DNA of 59,311 bases from Chryseobacterium sp. Leaf405 (GTDB lineage Bacteria; Bacteroidota; Bacteroidia; Flavobacteriales; Weeksellaceae). This document shows positions 26,773 to 34,828 of the stretch, piece after piece; positions within the stretch are counted from its first letter, which is position 1; every line of letters begins with the position of its first letter. The notes beneath the pieces were generated by a model. That model was not told the origin of the DNA, did no database searches, and saw only the letters and a list, made by a program, of their open reading frames with translations. The translations under genes were made by a program, and so were the position numbers. The DNA is taken from assembly GCF_001425355.1 (NCBI RefSeq), contig NZ_LMQN01000008.1, positions 1 through 59,311 of the forward strand, given 5' to 3'.

Positions 26773-27342
26773 ATGACAGCATTTTGGGAATTTATAGACC
26801 GCTATTCCTCGATCTCGGAGGAATCACAAAAGGCTTGGTCTGCTTTGTTAAAAACATCCGAAATAGCCAAGGGAACTCATTTTTTGGAACAGGGTGCAAT
26901 TCCGAAAGACATCAGCTATGTAGTTAAAGGACTGCTTTCCTACTATTATCTTAATGAAAAAGGTGAAAAAATAATTAAAAGATTTTTTCCGGAAAACTCC
27001 CTTGTTGCTTCTACAAGCGCATTGTTAAAGCAGGAACCTGGATCCTTCTCCATTGAGGCCTTGGAGGATACGGAAGTCATCAGCTATACTTTCAGTGATT
27101 TCAGAAAGCTGATAACACAGTATAATGATATCGCCAATTTCTACATCAGCTATTTAGAACGCCATTGGGTCATTGAAAAAGAATTTGCCGAGATCACGCT
27201 TAAATCCGCTACGGCCAAACAAAGATATTTAGAGTTGGAAAAAGATCATCCTGAGCTGATTTCCCGATTAAAACTTCATCAGATAGCCTCTTATCTGGCA
27301 GTTACTCCTACTCAGCTGAGTAGAATCAGAGCCGAACTTTAA
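26773..27342 (+). CDS. Crp/Fnr-family transcriptional regulator
   Basis: A 189 aa protein. The cyclic-nucleotide-binding-like beta roll covers about residues 20-115 (AKGTHFLEQG, YVVKGLLSYYYL, IIKRFFPENSLVAS), followed by a long helix and a short C-terminal helix-turn-helix (LKLHQIASYLAVTPTQLSRIR). No Cys cluster, so not an iron-sulfur FNR. Proteins of this size and type are frequent in Bacteroidota and usually lack a known ligand. It is divergent from the esterase gene with 135 bases between starts and may control it. Confidence 0.85.
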   Translation: MTAFWEFIDRYSSISEESQKAWSALLKTSEIAKGTHFLEQGAIPKDISYVVKGLLSYYYLNEKGEKIIKRFFPENSLVASTSALLKQEPGSFSIEALEDTEVISYTFSDFRKLITQYNDIANFYISYLERHWVIEKEFAEITLKSATAKQRYLELEKDHPELISRLKLHQIASYLAVTPTQLSRIRAEL

Positions 27343-27409
27343 AGTATAGCCTGTCTACAATATTGACGACTACACAAATACAATTTAGTTGTGTCAAGGA
27401 AACTGAAAA

Positions 27410-27769
27410 TTATTTCACCACTTCTCTGTGCTTGGAGCCCCAACTTTCCAGCTGACGCCAGATAGGAATGAGTTCATTGGCTATTTCAGTCATTTCATAA
27501 TCAACCCGTGGAGGTACTTCGGCATGAACGGTACGTTTAACAAGACCTTCTTTTTCAAGTTCACGCAGTTGCAGAGTGAGCATACGTTCTGTAATATTTG
27601 GAATTTGCTTTCTGATCTCGCTAAATCTCAATTTGCCATCTTCCAATTTACAAAGGATTATCAATTTCCAGCGACCTCCTATTTTACAGACCGCATAGGT
27701 CAAATTGCACCCATCCATTATGCATTTTTCGTTCTGCATATTGGTCGAATTTTCTTTTCTGATTCCCAT
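27410..27769 (-). CDS. HxlR-family transcriptional regulator
   Basis: A 119 aa winged-helix protein. The family marks are YAVCKIGGRWKLIILCKL, LRFSEIRKQIPNITERMLT, LQLRELEKEGLVKRTV and the wing VPPRVDYEMTE. It has two cysteines near the start (KCIMDGCNLTY), which in HxlR/HypR proteins can sense reactive electrophiles. It is divergent from the hydrolase-MFS pair, the usual arrangement for a repressor of a detoxification or efflux operon. Confidence 0.9.
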   Translation of the reverse strand: MGIRKENSTNMQNEKCIMDGCNLTYAVCKIGGRWKLIILCKLEDGKLRFSEIRKQIPNITERMLTLQLRELEKEGLVKRTVHAEVPPRVDYEMTEIANELIPIWRQLESWGSKHREVVK

Positions 27770-27774
27770 TACTT

Positions 27775-27841
27775 ACAAATTTGTTAGTATCACACATTTG
27801 AATGTGTACAGTGCAAAATTACAGATTACCCAATAAATTTG
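27775..27841. promoter_or_regulatory. Divergent control region with palindromes and -7 box
   Basis: acaaatttgt (27775-27784) and acacatttgaatgtgt (27792-27807) are palindromes between the HxlR gene and the hydrolase gene. TAAATTTG at 27834-27841 is a perfect match to the -7 box TAnnTTTG for the plus-strand operon, 24 bases before its ATG. The palindromes are good candidates for HxlR binding. Confidence 0.5.
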
Positions 27842-27865
27842 CATCCTATTTTAAATTAATATAAA

Positions 27866-28786
27866 ATGAAGTTATCAGAACAAGTCGAAAAAACACTCAA
27901 CTATATTCAAAACATCGAGGTGTCGGAAACATTAAGCCCTTGGGAAGCAGGAAGAAACTTTTACGAAAAATTCATACCATTGGCTGGAGAAAAACAAAAC
28001 GTTTTTCATATCACTGAAAAGGAATTGCTAAATGAAGGCAATTCGCTTAAAATAAGGATATACCGACCAAATAATAATGTCGAATCTCCACTGATGATCT
28101 ACTTCCATGGAGGTTGGTTCAATGCCGGAAATCTGGAAACCCACGACACACCGCTCCGCCAGTTATCAAACCTTTCACAATCAATAATTATTGCTGTCGA
28201 TTATCGCCTGGCACCGGAATATCCTTTCCCCGCAGGATTATATGATTGTGAGTTTGCCGTAAAATGGATCATAGAAAATGCTTCAACACTTAATATTGAT
28301 CTGAAAAAAATAATAATAGCAGGCGATAGTGCCGGAGGTGCGTTAGCAGCGACAATCACCAGAAAATTTCGCAGTATTGTAATTGCTCAATTATTGATCT
28401 ATCCTGTCACAGATAATTCTATGAAAACATCGTCCTGGGACGAATTTCAAAATGGGCCTTTGCTGGATCTAAAAGGTGCCATCCAAGCTTGGGATTGGTA
28501 TTTACCGCATATTGAAGACCGGAATAATCCAGATGCTGTGCCTCTATTGGCAGATGATTTAATAGGTTTCCCTCCAACTTTTGTCGCTGTTTCAGAATTT
28601 GACCCTTTAAAAGATGAAGGCCTATTATATGCAGAAAAACTAAAAGCAAATAGAGTCGATGTGCAACAGAAGTTGTACAAAGGAACTACCCATGGCTTCT
28701 TTCAAATGGGAGGTTTTATCGATGATACAAAAATTCTAATGCATGATATCGCAGAATTTATTAAAACTCAAAATTCTCTATCATGA
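27866..28786 (+). CDS. Alpha/beta hydrolase, hormone-sensitive lipase family
   Basis: A 306 aa cytosolic esterase. The oxyanion motif appears as YFHGGWFNAG (HGGG variant with W in the third position), the nucleophile elbow as IAGDSAGGALA, the acid in VSEFDPLKDEG and the histidine in GTTHGFFQMGG. These place it in the HSL/Aes group acting on short acyl esters. It overlaps the MFS gene by 4 bases (ATGA) and is divergent from the HxlR regulator, so the two genes probably act together on one compound: one cleaves it, the other exports it. Confidence 0.88.
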   Translation: MKLSEQVEKTLNYIQNIEVSETLSPWEAGRNFYEKFIPLAGEKQNVFHITEKELLNEGNSLKIRIYRPNNNVESPLMIYFHGGWFNAGNLETHDTPLRQLSNLSQSIIIAVDYRLAPEYPFPAGLYDCEFAVKWIIENASTLNIDLKKIIIAGDSAGGALAATITRKFRSIVIAQLLIYPVTDNSMKTSSWDEFQNGPLLDLKGAIQAWDWYLPHIEDRNNPDAVPLLADDLIGFPPTFVAVSEFDPLKDEGLLYAEKLKANRVDVQQKLYKGTTHGFFQMGGFIDDTKILMHDIAEFIKTQNSLS

Positions 28787-29964
28787 AAAAATTTGCATAC
28801 ATCGGTTGTCTCGGCTTCTTGGCAGTCATCACCACAGAATTCGGCATCATTGGCATTTTGCCGCAGGTTGCAGAACATTACAAAATCAGCATAGACAAAG
28901 CAGGTTATCTTTTGAGCGCTTTCGCCTTAGTTATAGCACTAACAGGTCCTTTTATGACTTTGCTGGCATCAGGTTATGACCGTAAAAAAGTGATGCTTAC
29001 GGCAATTTTTATTTTTTTAATCACCGGAATTGTCTCCTCCCTATCGCCTCCTTATTGGTTATTGATGTTGGTAAGAGTTCTGCCAGCTTTTTTACAACCT
29101 GTTTATATCGCAACAGCTTTGGCCGTAGCCGTTTCACAAGCAGATAAGAAACGGGAAAATGAATTGATGAGCATTGTCTTTAGTGGTGTTGCCATTGCAA
29201 TGGTTACAACTGTTCCTTTTGCAACCTGGCTGGCCAGTTTATGGTCGTGGGAATATTCTTTTATGGTGCAAACTGTGGTAAGTCTGATTGCACTGATAGG
29301 TATTTATTTTGTCCTGCCACCAATGCCTGTCAAAGAGAAAAAATCTTACGGAAGTCAGTTAAAAATACTTACGCAACCCACATTCATCATCAGTACGGCA
29401 ATGAACTTTTTTATGATCACAGCCTGGTTTTCCACTTACAGTTATTTTGCCGAATATCTGAACAAAGCAAAAGGAATGGACACAACAATGGTGAGTTATA
29501 TGCTTTTTCTATTTGGAGTTATCGGTGTTTTTGCGAATTGGATAGCAGGCAAGATGCTCAATAAGAGTGTTGCGAAAACCACTTCATTTTTTCTTTCCGG
29601 AACCATCTTGATTCCTATCCTTTTATACTTTTCAGACGGAAATACGCTTGCAACAATAATGGTCATTGGAGTTTGGGGGTTTCTATATTCCCCTAGCTTC
29701 TTGAATGCATCAACTTATATGGTCTCAGCTGTGCCTGACAGTTTGGAATTTGGAAACAGCCTTGCCACTTCATTTGGAAATTTAGGGGTGACAATGGGAA
29801 CGACGATCGGTGGCTTGATCATCATTTCAAAAGGTGTTTCTTACAATCCGTTGGTAGGAATTATATTTGGTACCCTGGCATTTATAATGATTGGCTTGAG
29901 AAGCTTTTTGGAAAAATCCAAAAAGAAAAAATTGCAAGGGATAACACCTTCAATGAAAACATAA
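28783..29964 (+). CDS. MFS transporter, AraJ/drug-efflux type
   Basis: A 393 aa major facilitator protein with twelve hydrophobic segments. The cytoplasmic loop after helix 2 reads SGYDRKKVM (motif A), helix 1 reads FLAVITTEFGIIGILPQ, a pattern of the sugar-efflux/AraJ group (TEF...GLLP). Substrate cannot be read from the sequence. It overlaps the hydrolase stop by 4 bases and is followed by a hairpin terminator. Confidence 0.9.
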   Translation: MKKFAYIGCLGFLAVITTEFGIIGILPQVAEHYKISIDKAGYLLSAFALVIALTGPFMTLLASGYDRKKVMLTAIFIFLITGIVSSLSPPYWLLMLVRVLPAFLQPVYIATALAVAVSQADKKRENELMSIVFSGVAIAMVTTVPFATWLASLWSWEYSFMVQTVVSLIALIGIYFVLPPMPVKEKKSYGSQLKILTQPTFIISTAMNFFMITAWFSTYSYFAEYLNKAKGMDTTMVSYMLFLFGVIGVFANWIAGKMLNKSVAKTTSFFLSGTILIPILLYFSDGNTLATIMVIGVWGFLYSPSFLNASTYMVSAVPDSLEFGNSLATSFGNLGVTMGTTIGGLIIISKGVSYNPLVGIIFGTLAFIMIGLRSFLEKSKKKKLQGITPSMKT

Positions 29965-29997
29965 TCTTTGTAAAATAACTTTCTCATAAATCATAAT

Positions 29998-30032
29998 GAT
30001 ATAATCCCAGTAAAATCGGGATTATATCGTTT
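29998..30032 (+). terminator. Terminator behind the hydrolase-MFS operon
   Basis: gatataatccc, a 9-base loop, gggattatatc, then gtttt. The stem is 11 base pairs and lies 34 bases after the MFS stop. Confidence 0.75.
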
Positions 30033-30096
30033 TACGAAAATCCTTAAAATATTCTTCGATAGTATCGCTACTTTTGCCAATAACCAATTTTTATCT

Positions 30097-30414
30097 ATGA
30101 AAAATATTTGTATCTTTTCAGTTCTATTCTTTATTTTATCTTGCAGTGCGCCTTCGGCAAGAAATACCCTCAAGTTTACCAAACAGGACTACATTGGTGA
30201 AAGGCCTTTTTCTGTCAATGAGATCGAAGTGTATTGTTCCGGTTATAAAGAGATCTATGGCAAAACAAGCAATGGGAAGGTGTATGCTCTCAATGGATCA
30301 GCAAAAGGAGCATCTCATAATGATCCCGCCATCAGCGATGTTGAAGAGATCTGGCTGGATGATCCAAAATGGGCTGGGCTGAAAATCTCTTATGGTGATT
30401 TTATAACGCAGTGA
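30097..30414 (+). CDS. Small lipoprotein, DUF2511/YebY-like
   Basis: A 105 aa protein with a lipoprotein signal peptide ending FILSCSAP (lipobox Cys17 or close to it). The mature part reads YIGERPFSVNEIEVYCSGY, YALNGSAKG and EEIWLDDPKWAG, the layout of the DUF2511/YebY family (wPf...l.C, YalNG.A, i..DDP). The function of that family is not well defined; YebY has been linked to copper. It is a single gene. Confidence 0.6.
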   Translation: MKNICIFSVLFFILSCSAPSARNTLKFTKQDYIGERPFSVNEIEVYCSGYKEIYGKTSNGKVYALNGSAKGASHNDPAISDVEEIWLDDPKWAGLKISYGDFITQ

Positions 30415-30461
30415 CTGACGATCTGTGAAAACAAATAAGATTGTGGCTACGATGATATTCC

Positions 30462-31805
30462 TTAAAGAACTTTTGCCAATACAAAGCCCACGACCAGCGC
30501 CAAAACAAATGCAATGATAATCTTTACATAATCGGTTTTATTGCTCTCAACTTCCTGATTCAGTCTGATATTATCCTGAGTAAGTGTTTCAAGATTGGCC
30601 TTTAAAGAAGCGGTCTTTTCATTGATGGCAGACTGTACATTCTTTTCATGCAGGACCGCAATCTCTTTTTTGTAACTATCCATTTCTGCCTGACGCTGCC
30701 TCTGTTGTTCTAGGAAATTTTTCTGCAGATCTTCCACCTGTTTTGTGGAAGATACTTGTAGCTTTTGGAATTCTTCATTTCGGACTTTCAGCTGTTCAGC
30801 ATAGGTCTTGTTATGGGCTTCAGTCTGCTCCTTGTATGTTTTCTGGGCTTCTGTAAATTCCTCATTCTTCTTTTTCAGTTGTTTTTCTAAAGTTTCTACC
30901 TGCTCCGAAAACTGCTTGGTGACATCTTTTTTGACCTCATCTATGAGAAGAGCCCTTGAATTGGATCTTTCATGGGATAATTTTTCTACTATCGCATGCA
31001 ATCCGGCGCCATAATCATGAGGCAGGTGAAAACGCTTGTCAGCCAGCTTATCCAGTAAGGTCTCATCTACCGTATGGCCGATGGCCGTCACAGTAACCAT
31101 GTTCATCTTGATGAATAACTCTGATAAGGTTACATTATTGAAGGTTTCCATACTCTGCCGGTCACCTCCTCCCCTCACCAAGGCAACAATGTCATAATCC
31201 AAAGCTGAAATTTCATTCAGTTTGGAAATGATCGCCGTAGAGGAAGTGATATTGCAGCTGTGATCTGAAATATCAAAATATTTTCGGGAAACATCCAATC
31301 CTTCGAAAAAATCCTTCTGTACAATCGCATTATTTCCATAAATGTTAGCGACCCTTACCTTTTCATCTTTCAGCATCTTATCCCTGATAAGGGTCTCAAG
31401 ATCTTTTGACCCTGTCTCGAGTTTTTTCTGGATCAGTGCGTACCTTTCCAGTTCCTCTTCAGATATCGATCTCTCTTCCTGCTGAACGATCTCGTCCACA
31501 ACAAAACGTAATTCAATCGAAGAATTCTTAATGCTTTTCTCAATAAAGCCTCTGAGCGTATAGATCTCATTATTGGTGATCTTGCTCCTTAACAATGAAG
31601 AAATACGAATCCCTATCGAAGTGTGATCACCTTCTGAAAACAGAAGGTCATAATAGTAGTTTCCATAGGATCTACCACCCCCAAAAGCATACCTGCCTTT
31701 CAGATAGATCAGATTGACCGTAGCATTTAGCTTCAGGGCATTGCTGAAGATCCCAATAACTGAGGCTGGTGAATAGATCGGATATGTGACTTCTTGATCG
31801 TCCAT
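30462..31805 (-). CDS. Membrane-anchored exonuclease VII large-subunit homologue
   Basis: A 447 aa protein from the ATG at 31805; the longer frame would need a TTG. The N-terminal 100 residues resemble an OB fold, followed by the XseA catalytic region: ALVRGGGDRQSMETFN (residues about 208-223) and TVTAIGHTVDETLLDKLADKRFHLPHDYGA, which correspond to the conserved RGGGS, GHE.D and D.R..TPt.aA motifs of XseA. About 140 residues of coiled coil follow, ending in one C-terminal membrane helix (about 425-445). XseA normally works in the cytosol with XseB to degrade single-stranded DNA; no xseB is near and a membrane tail is not usual. Confidence 0.75.
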   Translation of the reverse strand: MDDQEVTYPIYSPASVIGIFSNALKLNATVNLIYLKGRYAFGGGRSYGNYYYDLLFSEGDHTSIGIRISSLLRSKITNNEIYTLRGFIEKSIKNSSIELRFVVDEIVQQEERSISEEELERYALIQKKLETGSKDLETLIRDKMLKDEKVRVANIYGNNAIVQKDFFEGLDVSRKYFDISDHSCNITSSTAIISKLNEISALDYDIVALVRGGGDRQSMETFNNVTLSELFIKMNMVTVTAIGHTVDETLLDKLADKRFHLPHDYGAGLHAIVEKLSHERSNSRALLIDEVKKDVTKQFSEQVETLEKQLKKKNEEFTEAQKTYKEQTEAHNKTYAEQLKVRNEEFQKLQVSSTKQVEDLQKNFLEQQRQRQAEMDSYKKEIAVLHEKNVQSAINEKTASLKANLETLTQDNIRLNQEVESNKTDYVKIIIAFVLALVVGFVLAKVL

Positions 31806-32218
31806 ATGATTGACTGTCTTTTTAAAAAAGCATTCCAAAGATATTGCTAATTGAACTAAAATAAAACAGCGTTCTTAATAATATCTTGGCGAAATAAGTT
31901 TTGAAATAACATATGTCTACATACCAATCCTTAAAAAAGAATATACAATATAACTTCAAATATTTTATTGCAGCAATTAAGATATTATGTTGCTATAGAA
32001 ACAAAAAATCCCCAAATGATATGGGGACAAAAACTAATAACCATGAAAACCTTTTTACAAGTATTTCCTCTACAAAATTATGGAAACTCAATACATTTGA
32101 AGACGATCAATGGTGTTAATTATATTTTAAAATAGCCTTGATTATCCTAATTTTTCCTAAAAAGAATGAATTATTTTACAGTCGAAGATCAGGCACATGA
32201 TTCCTCTTGCAAAAAAAA
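31806..32218. other. Spacer with hairpin and possible 30-codon gene
   Basis: This 413-base stretch has no long gene. A small hairpin tcccca/tgggga lies at about 32012-32030, followed by aaaaactaataacc and an ATG at 32043. The frame 32043-32135 encodes 30 residues (MKTFLQVFPLQNYGNS and on). The AT-rich leader just before ATG looks like a flavobacterial translation start, but the peptide matches nothing I know. Confidence 0.3.
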
Positions 32219-32896
32219 CTAAATAAGTTTCAATAATTCCTCAGCCACTTTCTCAGAAGAGGCAGGATTTTGTCCCGTAACCAATCTTCCGTCAACTATC
32301 GCGTAAGGACTCCAATCTTCGATCTTACTGTACACTCCCCCATTCTTTTTCAGCATATCTTCAACCAGAAACGGAACAACATCAGTTAACTGTACCGCCT
32401 CTTCCTCAGTATTGGTGAATCCAGTAACATTTTTACCTTTTACCAGATACTCGCCGTCTATTTTTACATCTTTCAAAACCCCGGGAGCGTGGCATACAAA
32501 TGCTACAGGTTTATCATTGGTATAAAAATCAACGATAAGCTGCTGTGAAACCTTATCTTCAGCAAGATCCCACAAAGGACCATGCCCGCCCGGATAAAAT
32601 ACCGCATCAAAGTCTTCACTTTTAACTTCCGATAACTGATGTGTATTTTTTAATTTGTCCTTTAATGCTTGGTCACCATCCATTCTGCGTGTAGCATCAG
32701 TCTGAGATGAAGGATCTTCACTTTTCGGATCTATCGGTGGTTGACCACCCTTTGGAGATGCCAGTGTAATTTCCACTCCTTTATCAGACAATGCATAATA
32801 AGGAGCTGCTAATTCTTCTGTCCAGAATCCTGTCTTTAAACCGGTATTTCCTAATTCATCGTGACTCGTAAGCACGAATAAAACTTTTTTGCTCAT
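32219..32896 (-). CDS. DJ-1/PfpI family protein
   Basis: A 225 aa protein of the class I glutamine-amidotransferase-like fold. The nucleophile elbow is AFVCHAPGVL (Cys), with the family's glutamate in TGFWTEELAAPYY and the FYPGGHGPLWDL loop. This is the HSP31-like/YajL-like group, often acting as glyoxalase or stress chaperone. It has no signal peptide and stands alone. A fragment of a second such gene is at 25111-25225. Confidence 0.88.
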   Translation of the reverse strand: MSKKVLFVLTSHDELGNTGLKTGFWTEELAAPYYALSDKGVEITLASPKGGQPPIDPKSEDPSSQTDATRRMDGDQALKDKLKNTHQLSEVKSEDFDAVFYPGGHGPLWDLAEDKVSQQLIVDFYTNDKPVAFVCHAPGVLKDVKIDGEYLVKGKNVTGFTNTEEEAVQLTDVVPFLVEDMLKKNGGVYSKIEDWSPYAIVDGRLVTGQNPASSEKVAEELLKLI

Positions 32897-33029
32897 TTTT
32901 ATATCTATTTAATTTATTACTACAAAGTTGGAATTTATCTGGTTTTAAACACAGGATCTCAATCACTATTTTCGTGTGATCCGGATCACACTTTTTCTGC
33001 TATGCAGACAAATGAAAATTATTTATATG

Positions 33030-33242
33030 TCATAGAGTTCCTGTATTCTGGAAGACATTAAGACCTTCTATCTTGTCATTAATGGTCTTATATACAATCT
33101 CAACGGTAAAACTCGACAGCTGATACAATACAAACTTTAGTCCATCCTTAAAGGTTTCACTAATAACCCTTCCTTCGGCCAAAGCCAATTCATATTGAGA
33201 TTGCATGGGTAGATTTTTAAAATCGTAGTACGAAATAGACAT
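33030..33242 (-). CDS. Small conserved-looking protein of unknown function
   Basis: A 70 aa soluble protein (MSISYYDFKNLPMQSQYELA at the start). It has an ATG and spacing of 26 bases from the AlkB-like gene end, so it may be the second gene of that unit. No family recognised; similar small proteins that begin with a Tyr-Asp-Phe pattern occur in Bacteroidota next to plasmid-type genes, but I cannot name a function. Confidence 0.55.
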   Translation of the reverse strand: MSISYYDFKNLPMQSQYELALAEGRVISETFKDGLKFVLYQLSSFTVEIVYKTINDKIEGLNVFQNTGTL

Positions 33243-33268
33243 ATAACTATTATTTATTTTTTATGATA

Positions 33269-33880
33269 TTACAGTTCACTCACCAACCGAAACGTCAGGT
33301 TAATACGTTCTTTCATTTGCGAAGCAGACTTAGCAATACGATGTTCCCAGTGTTCCTGAAGATCACCTTTCATCAAAAGCAATGATCCATGGGGAAGCGG
33401 GATAATGTATCTGCTTTGATGGTGATCCAATTTTCTAAAATCAAATTTCCGGGTTTGTCCAAGACTGAGTGATGCTATGACAGGGCGGTCACCATATCGG
33501 CTTTCCTTATCCCTATGCCATGCAACTGAGTCATTATTGTCTCGGTATAAATTGAGCAAAACTGAATTAAACTGATGTCCAAAAGCTTCTTCAATTTTGT
33601 TCTTTAAAGATAGCAGTTCAGGTGTCCATGCATTCACTTCAAATTCACTTCCTCCTAATTTGTAGGAATTCTCACTGTCACCATACCATGCTGTTAAACG
33701 TGGAGTCAGAACCTTTTTGTCATACATGGTCTGAGTTCTCTGTTTCCAAGGAGTATGTTCCAAAAGTTGAGTAAAAAGCCGATCTGATTCTTCTGCTGTC
33801 AGAAAATGTTCCCTGAACTCTAACAAGTCCTTCGGAAAATCATAGAATTCTTCTGCGCTAAATAAACTGAGTTGACCCAT
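33269..33880 (-). CDS. AlkB-like 2-oxoglutarate/Fe(II) dioxygenase
   Basis: A 203 aa protein from the ATG at 33880 (the upstream TTG at 33922 is unlikely). The iron site is visible as WHRDKE (H-x-D) and HRI after EHW, and the 2-oxoglutarate arginine in RINLTFR. The substrate loop LTPRLTAWYGD and SLLLMKGDLQEHWEHR are typical of AlkB homologues of the ALKBH2/3 type, which repair alkylated bases in DNA or RNA. It lies next to the damage-response cassette but on its own, with a 125-base spacer. Confidence 0.9.
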   Translation of the reverse strand: MGQLSLFSAEEFYDFPKDLLEFREHFLTAEESDRLFTQLLEHTPWKQRTQTMYDKKVLTPRLTAWYGDSENSYKLGGSEFEVNAWTPELLSLKNKIEEAFGHQFNSVLLNLYRDNNDSVAWHRDKESRYGDRPVIASLSLGQTRKFDFRKLDHHQSRYIIPLPHGSLLLMKGDLQEHWEHRIAKSASQMKERINLTFRLVSEL

Positions 33881-34005
33881 TGTTTTATTAACTATTTTTA
33901 TTAATTTTACCCTATCCCACAATGGGATTTTTTTTCATCATTTGTGTTTTTAAGCTTTCCCAACAGGAAAGCTTTTTTGATACGTACTAGAAAATAAATT
34001 CTTTA

Positions 34006-34767
34006 CTATATGTTTTTACTAGAACTTCTGATCTCTGATCGAAGCTCCTCAAACATACTTCTGATTTCCTGATATTCCAGGTTTTCAATGCGCAGTTCCT
34101 GAGTATTGATGCTGCAGGCAAATTCCCATATTTCATAAACTTCTGACCATTTGATTTCATAAGGCTCATAGAAAGAATTATCAGAGCTGACAAAACTGCC
34201 GGAATCATTTTGTTTGGAATATCTCTTATAAACAATACCGTCTTTTGTAATGAAAATGTACGTTTTGCCTTTTTTCAAATCCTTTTTATCTTCAACATAT
34301 TTTCCCACAATATAAGTTCCATCATTATAAGGCGGCATCGAATCACCGTCTGCAGGAAAAGCCCTGAACTTTCCATTTCGGAGGAAAGGAAGTGACAGAT
34401 GCTGAAGCCCCTCTACAAATTCAGGATCATTGTATCCGCTGAGATATCCCATACTTGCTTTTTGAGGAACGATTTCAATACGGTTTTCTCCGGTATGATC
34501 CACTTTCATTGGTAACAATATCCTGTTGTTTGGAAGATTGACAATATCCTCTAAAGGATACTTTCGCAAATCGACAGTCAGCAGTAAATCAATACTCACT
34601 TTATAGTATTTCGAAAGTTTTACAAGAATTTCAATCGGGGGTTCTGACCTTCCATCTTCATAAGTCGCATACCTTCCGCGCGTGATCGAAATTTCATCAC
34701 CTACCTTCTGTTGGGATGCTTTCATTTTGTCTCTTAAAAACCTGATGTTTTCTGAAAAAATTGACAT
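34006..34767 (-). CDS. LexA-like S24 repressor with XRE-type helix-turn-helix
   Basis: A 253 aa protein. An N-terminal Cro/CI-type helix-turn-helix (residues about 6-62) is followed by an S24 peptidase domain: Ser143 in GDSMPPYNDG and Lys181 in GIVYKRY. The expected self-cleavage site, usually KAQAGYL in Bacteroidota relatives, here reads KASMGYL, so Ala-Gly is replaced by Met-Gly. Such repressors control DNA-damage genes; it is divergent from dinB and dnaE2 with 61 bases between starts. A perfect palindrome overlaps its own start. Confidence 0.88.
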   Translation of the reverse strand: MSIFSENIRFLRDKMKASQQKVGDEISITRGRYATYEDGRSEPPIEILVKLSKYYKVSIDLLLTVDLRKYPLEDIVNLPNNRILLPMKVDHTGENRIEIVPQKASMGYLSGYNDPEFVEGLQHLSLPFLRNGKFRAFPADGDSMPPYNDGTYIVGKYVEDKKDLKKGKTYIFITKDGIVYKRYSKQNDSGSFVSSDNSFYEPYEIKWSEVYEIWEFACSINTQELRIENLEYQEIRSMFEELRSEIRSSSKNI

Positions 34768-34793
34768 TGCTATAAATTATAGCAACAAATATA
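34767..34793 (-). promoter_or_regulatory. Operator palindrome and -7 box of the LexA-like gene
   Basis: ttgctataaattatagcaa (34767-34785) is a perfect 19-base palindrome that touches the start codon of the repressor. Directly beside it, the minus strand reads TATATTTG (34786-34793), a perfect TAnnTTTG -7 box. A repressor bound here would cover its own transcription start and could also block the divergent dinB promoter within the 61-base spacer. This is inferred from position. Confidence 0.6.
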
Positions 34794-34828
34794 CGATATT
34801 TTGTAATAAAACGTGATAATTTTACACC

